Shown here piece after piece: positions 5,297 through 6,717 of a DNA stretch of 6,717 nucleotides. The notes under the pieces were generated by a model, which was not told where the DNA came from, did no database searches, and worked only from the letters and a program-made list of their open reading frames with translations. The number at the start of each line of letters is the position of its first letter. The first letter of the stretch is position 1. Source of the DNA: an uncultured Rhodospirillaceae bacterium (GTDB lineage Bacteria; Pseudomonadota; Alphaproteobacteria; MPNO01); contig CALGIA010000029.1 of NCBI GenBank assembly GCA_937916005.1, positions 1 to 6,717 of the forward strand, in the 5' to 3' direction. Position numbers and translations under genes: made by a program.

Positions 5297-6586
5297 ATGA
5301 CGCCGGACGCATTGGTCAGAGCGCTGGAATTCCACAGCCGCTTCCTTGAGGGGTTGCGGGATTCCGCGCGCGCGAATCTCGCCATGGAAAGTCTTGCCGG
5401 CCTCGACCTGTCCAACGTCGATCTGAGAGAGGCGAAGCTGACCGGAACAATCCTCAGCCGTTGCGTCCTGCGGTCCGCCAATCTCAGCAAATGCGATCTG
5501 TTCGCCGCCGATCTCAGCGGCGCCGATCTGAAACATGCCAATCTCTCCGAATCCGATCTGCGGGGCGCCTATTTGCGCGGCGCGGATCTGTCTTACGCCA
5601 ATATGAAAAATGTCGATTTGCGGGACGGGTTTCTCCTGACCCAGGACGAAGACGAAAAATCGATCGTTATCCAGAAATATAATCGCGATAACGCCAACGA
5701 GTCCCGCGCCGGTCTAAACGGCGCAAATCTCAGCGGCTCGCGGCTCGGGCAATCGGCGATCAACCAGGCCGATCTGACGGGCGCGATCCTGACCTGCGCC
5801 GACCTGACCAACGCCAGACTTTGCGATTCCAAGCTTGCCGGCGTGAACCTGACCAACGCCAATCTGACATCAGCCGATCTGTCGCGGGTCAATCTGGTCG
5901 GCGCCAATCTTTCAGGCGCCAATCTTTCAGGCGCCAATCTCGAGGATGCCGAACTCGCCGGCGCCGATCTGGGAGAATTCGACCCGGAAAAGGTCGATCT
6001 TTCCAAGGCCAAGATGACCCGGGGAATGGATCAACTCGACGCCGATACGCGGGCGATTCTGCACGGCCATGTCACCTGGGTCAATTCCCGGGGCGCCAAG
6101 GGCGAACGCGCGGTCCTGGATGGGCGCGATCTCAATCGGGTCGATTTCAAGTCGATCGATCTCAGCGCGGCCAGTCTGCGCGGCGTCGATTTCACCGGCG
6201 CCAATCTCGGCGGGGCCGCCTTCGCCATGTCGGATCTTACCGGCTCGAAGATGAACAAGACGAATTTGTGCATGGCCGATTTGACCGGCGCAAATCTGAC
6301 CGACTGCACCCTGACCGAAGCGAATATGATGCAGATCAATCTTCAGCCCGCCGATATCCTCGACGAGGACGGCAAGCCGACCGGCCGCACCTGGGCCTCC
6401 AATTTGACCGATGCCGACCTCACCGGCGCCAATCTGGAATCCGCCCGCCTCGACGGCGCCAACGTCCGCGATGCCTGTTTCAGCAAAGCCTGGCTGGTCA
6501 AGGCCAACTTCACCGGCGCCATGATCGACGGCGCGATTTTCGACGGCGCCGACATGCGCAAGACGATCATGCCGGAAGCGGCCTGA
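5297..6586 (+). CDS. Pentapeptide-repeat protein with two cap-plus-helix modules
   Basis: This 429-residue protein is built mostly of A(D/N)LxX pentapeptide repeats, which fold into a right-handed square beta-helix; repeats of the type ANLSG, ADLSG and ADLTG are obvious. Residues 1-33 form a non-repeat helical cap (ALVRALEFHSRFLEGL). Repeats run from about 34-109, are interrupted by a charged insert (110-138, with QDEDEKS), and resume at 139-230. A second cap-like stretch (247-275, ILHGHVTWVNSRGAKGER) precedes another run (276-350), a short insert (351-367, DEDGKPTGR) and a last run to about 425. No signal peptide, membrane helix or enzyme motif is seen. The ATG at 5297 is chosen because GAGGAA ends 6 nt upstream; a TTG at 5249 would add 16 residues that overlap the leader palindromes. 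Cellular role is unknown: it is much longer than the gyrase-mimicking Qnr/MfpA proteins and their activity should not be assumed. The stop codon abuts the 26-bp array. Confidence 0.93.
   Translation: MTPDALVRALEFHSRFLEGLRDSARANLAMESLAGLDLSNVDLREAKLTGTILSRCVLRSANLSKCDLFAADLSGADLKHANLSESDLRGAYLRGADLSYANMKNVDLRDGFLLTQDEDEKSIVIQKYNRDNANESRAGLNGANLSGSRLGQSAINQADLTGAILTCADLTNARLCDSKLAGVNLTNANLTSADLSRVNLVGANLSGANLSGANLEDAELAGADLGEFDPEKVDLSKAKMTRGMDQLDADTRAILHGHVTWVNSRGAKGERAVLDGRDLNRVDFKSIDLSAASLRGVDFTGANLGGAAFAMSDLTGSKMNKTNLCMADLTGANLTDCTLTEANMMQINLQPADILDEDGKPTGRTWASNLTDADLTGANLESARLDGANVRDACFSKAWLVKANFTGAMIDGAIFDGADMRKTIMPEAA
5901..5940 (+). repeat. Exact 15-bp tandem duplication inside the pentapeptide gene
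   Basis: GCGCCAATCTTTCAG is repeated exactly at 5901-5915 and 5916-5930 and followed by a partial third copy (GCGCCAATCT, 5931-5940). Each 15 bp encodes one pentapeptide turn edge (ANLSG). Neighbouring repeats vary at codon level, so this identity indicates a recent in-frame expansion. Confidence 0.9.
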
Positions 6587-6717
6587 GGCCGTCCCGGACC
6601 CCCAAGGCCTATGGCCGTCCCGGACCCCCAAGGCCTATGGCCGTCCCGGACCCCCAAGGCCCATGGCCGTCCCGGACCCCCAAGGCCCATGGCCGTCCCG
6701 GACCCCCAAGGCCCATG
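6587..6717. repeat. 26-bp minisatellite array, five copies, continuing beyond the window
   Basis: Five head-to-tail copies of a 26-bp unit start directly after the TGA of the pentapeptide gene: 6587-6612, 6613-6638, 6639-6664, 6665-6690 and 6691-6716. Each unit begins GGCCGTCCCGG, continues with ACCCCC and ends AAGGCC(T/C)AT. Copies 1-2 end in TAT and copies 3-5 in CAT; no other difference is seen. Each unit has two short dyads, GTCC-C-GGAC inside and GGCC-NNN-GGCC across each junction. There are no spacers, so it is not CRISPR. It is GC-rich and C-rich on this strand, and the plus strand has no stop codon in any frame. The array runs off the right edge, so its copy number and far end are unknown. 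Confidence 0.97.

Noticed and set aside
5927..6631. 234-residue minus-strand reading frame opposite the pentapeptide gene
   Set aside because: It mirrors the regular codons of the pentapeptide repeats (Gly/Ala/Ile pattern) and runs into the minisatellite; the plus-strand gene explains it.
6587..6717. CRISPR array
   Set aside because: The units are directly contiguous with no variable spacers, so it is a tandem minisatellite.

Overview
The window looks like chromosomal DNA from an alphaproteobacterium, probably of Rhodospirillales type. This is inferred from the GC-rich codon use, the TRAP permease pair, the YkgJ-type cysteine-cluster protein, a GreB with an acidic N-terminal extension, and a pentapeptide-repeat protein with the cap style I associate with that group. 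No rRNA, tRNA, IS element, integrase or CRISPR array was recognised.

Layout. (1) Positions 1-652, minus strand: a CpdA/Icc-type calcineurin-like phosphodiesterase that runs off the left edge. It is not obvious from complete ORFs because its stop lies outside the window. (2) Positions 729-875, plus strand: a 48-residue stump that reads as the C-terminus of an HdrB-like protein, apparently a decayed gene. (3) Positions 881-3974, minus strand: four co-directional genes in transcription order dctQ, dctM, an unknown Ser/Thr/Lys/Ala-rich protein, and greB. dctQ and dctM are 2 bp apart, with the dctM ribosome-binding site inside the end of dctQ. No solute-binding protein (dctP) is present. (4) Positions 3975-4160: the divergent intergenic region, with a possible extended -10 promoter for the rightward gene and a small hairpin over its Shine-Dalgarno. 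(5) Positions 4161-5153, plus: a YkgJ-family protein with nine cysteines. (6) Positions 5154-5296: an intergenic region with a weak promoter candidate and nested CAATTG palindromes. (7) Positions 5297-6586, plus: a 429-residue pentapeptide-repeat protein that looks like two cap-plus-beta-helix modules in tandem. (8) Positions 6587-6717: five copies of a 26-bp minisatellite that starts directly after the pentapeptide gene's stop codon and continues past the window edge.

The genes do not form one obvious pathway. The functionally linked pair is dctQM, two membrane subunits of a secondary transporter. greB and the unknown gene upstream of it are probably co-transcribed. The least ordinary parts are the terminal 26-bp array, whose junction pattern includes the upstream gene's stop codon, the duplicated architecture of the pentapeptide protein, and recent 15-bp in-frame tandem duplications in two separate genes. 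No complete novel system can be demonstrated from this window alone.
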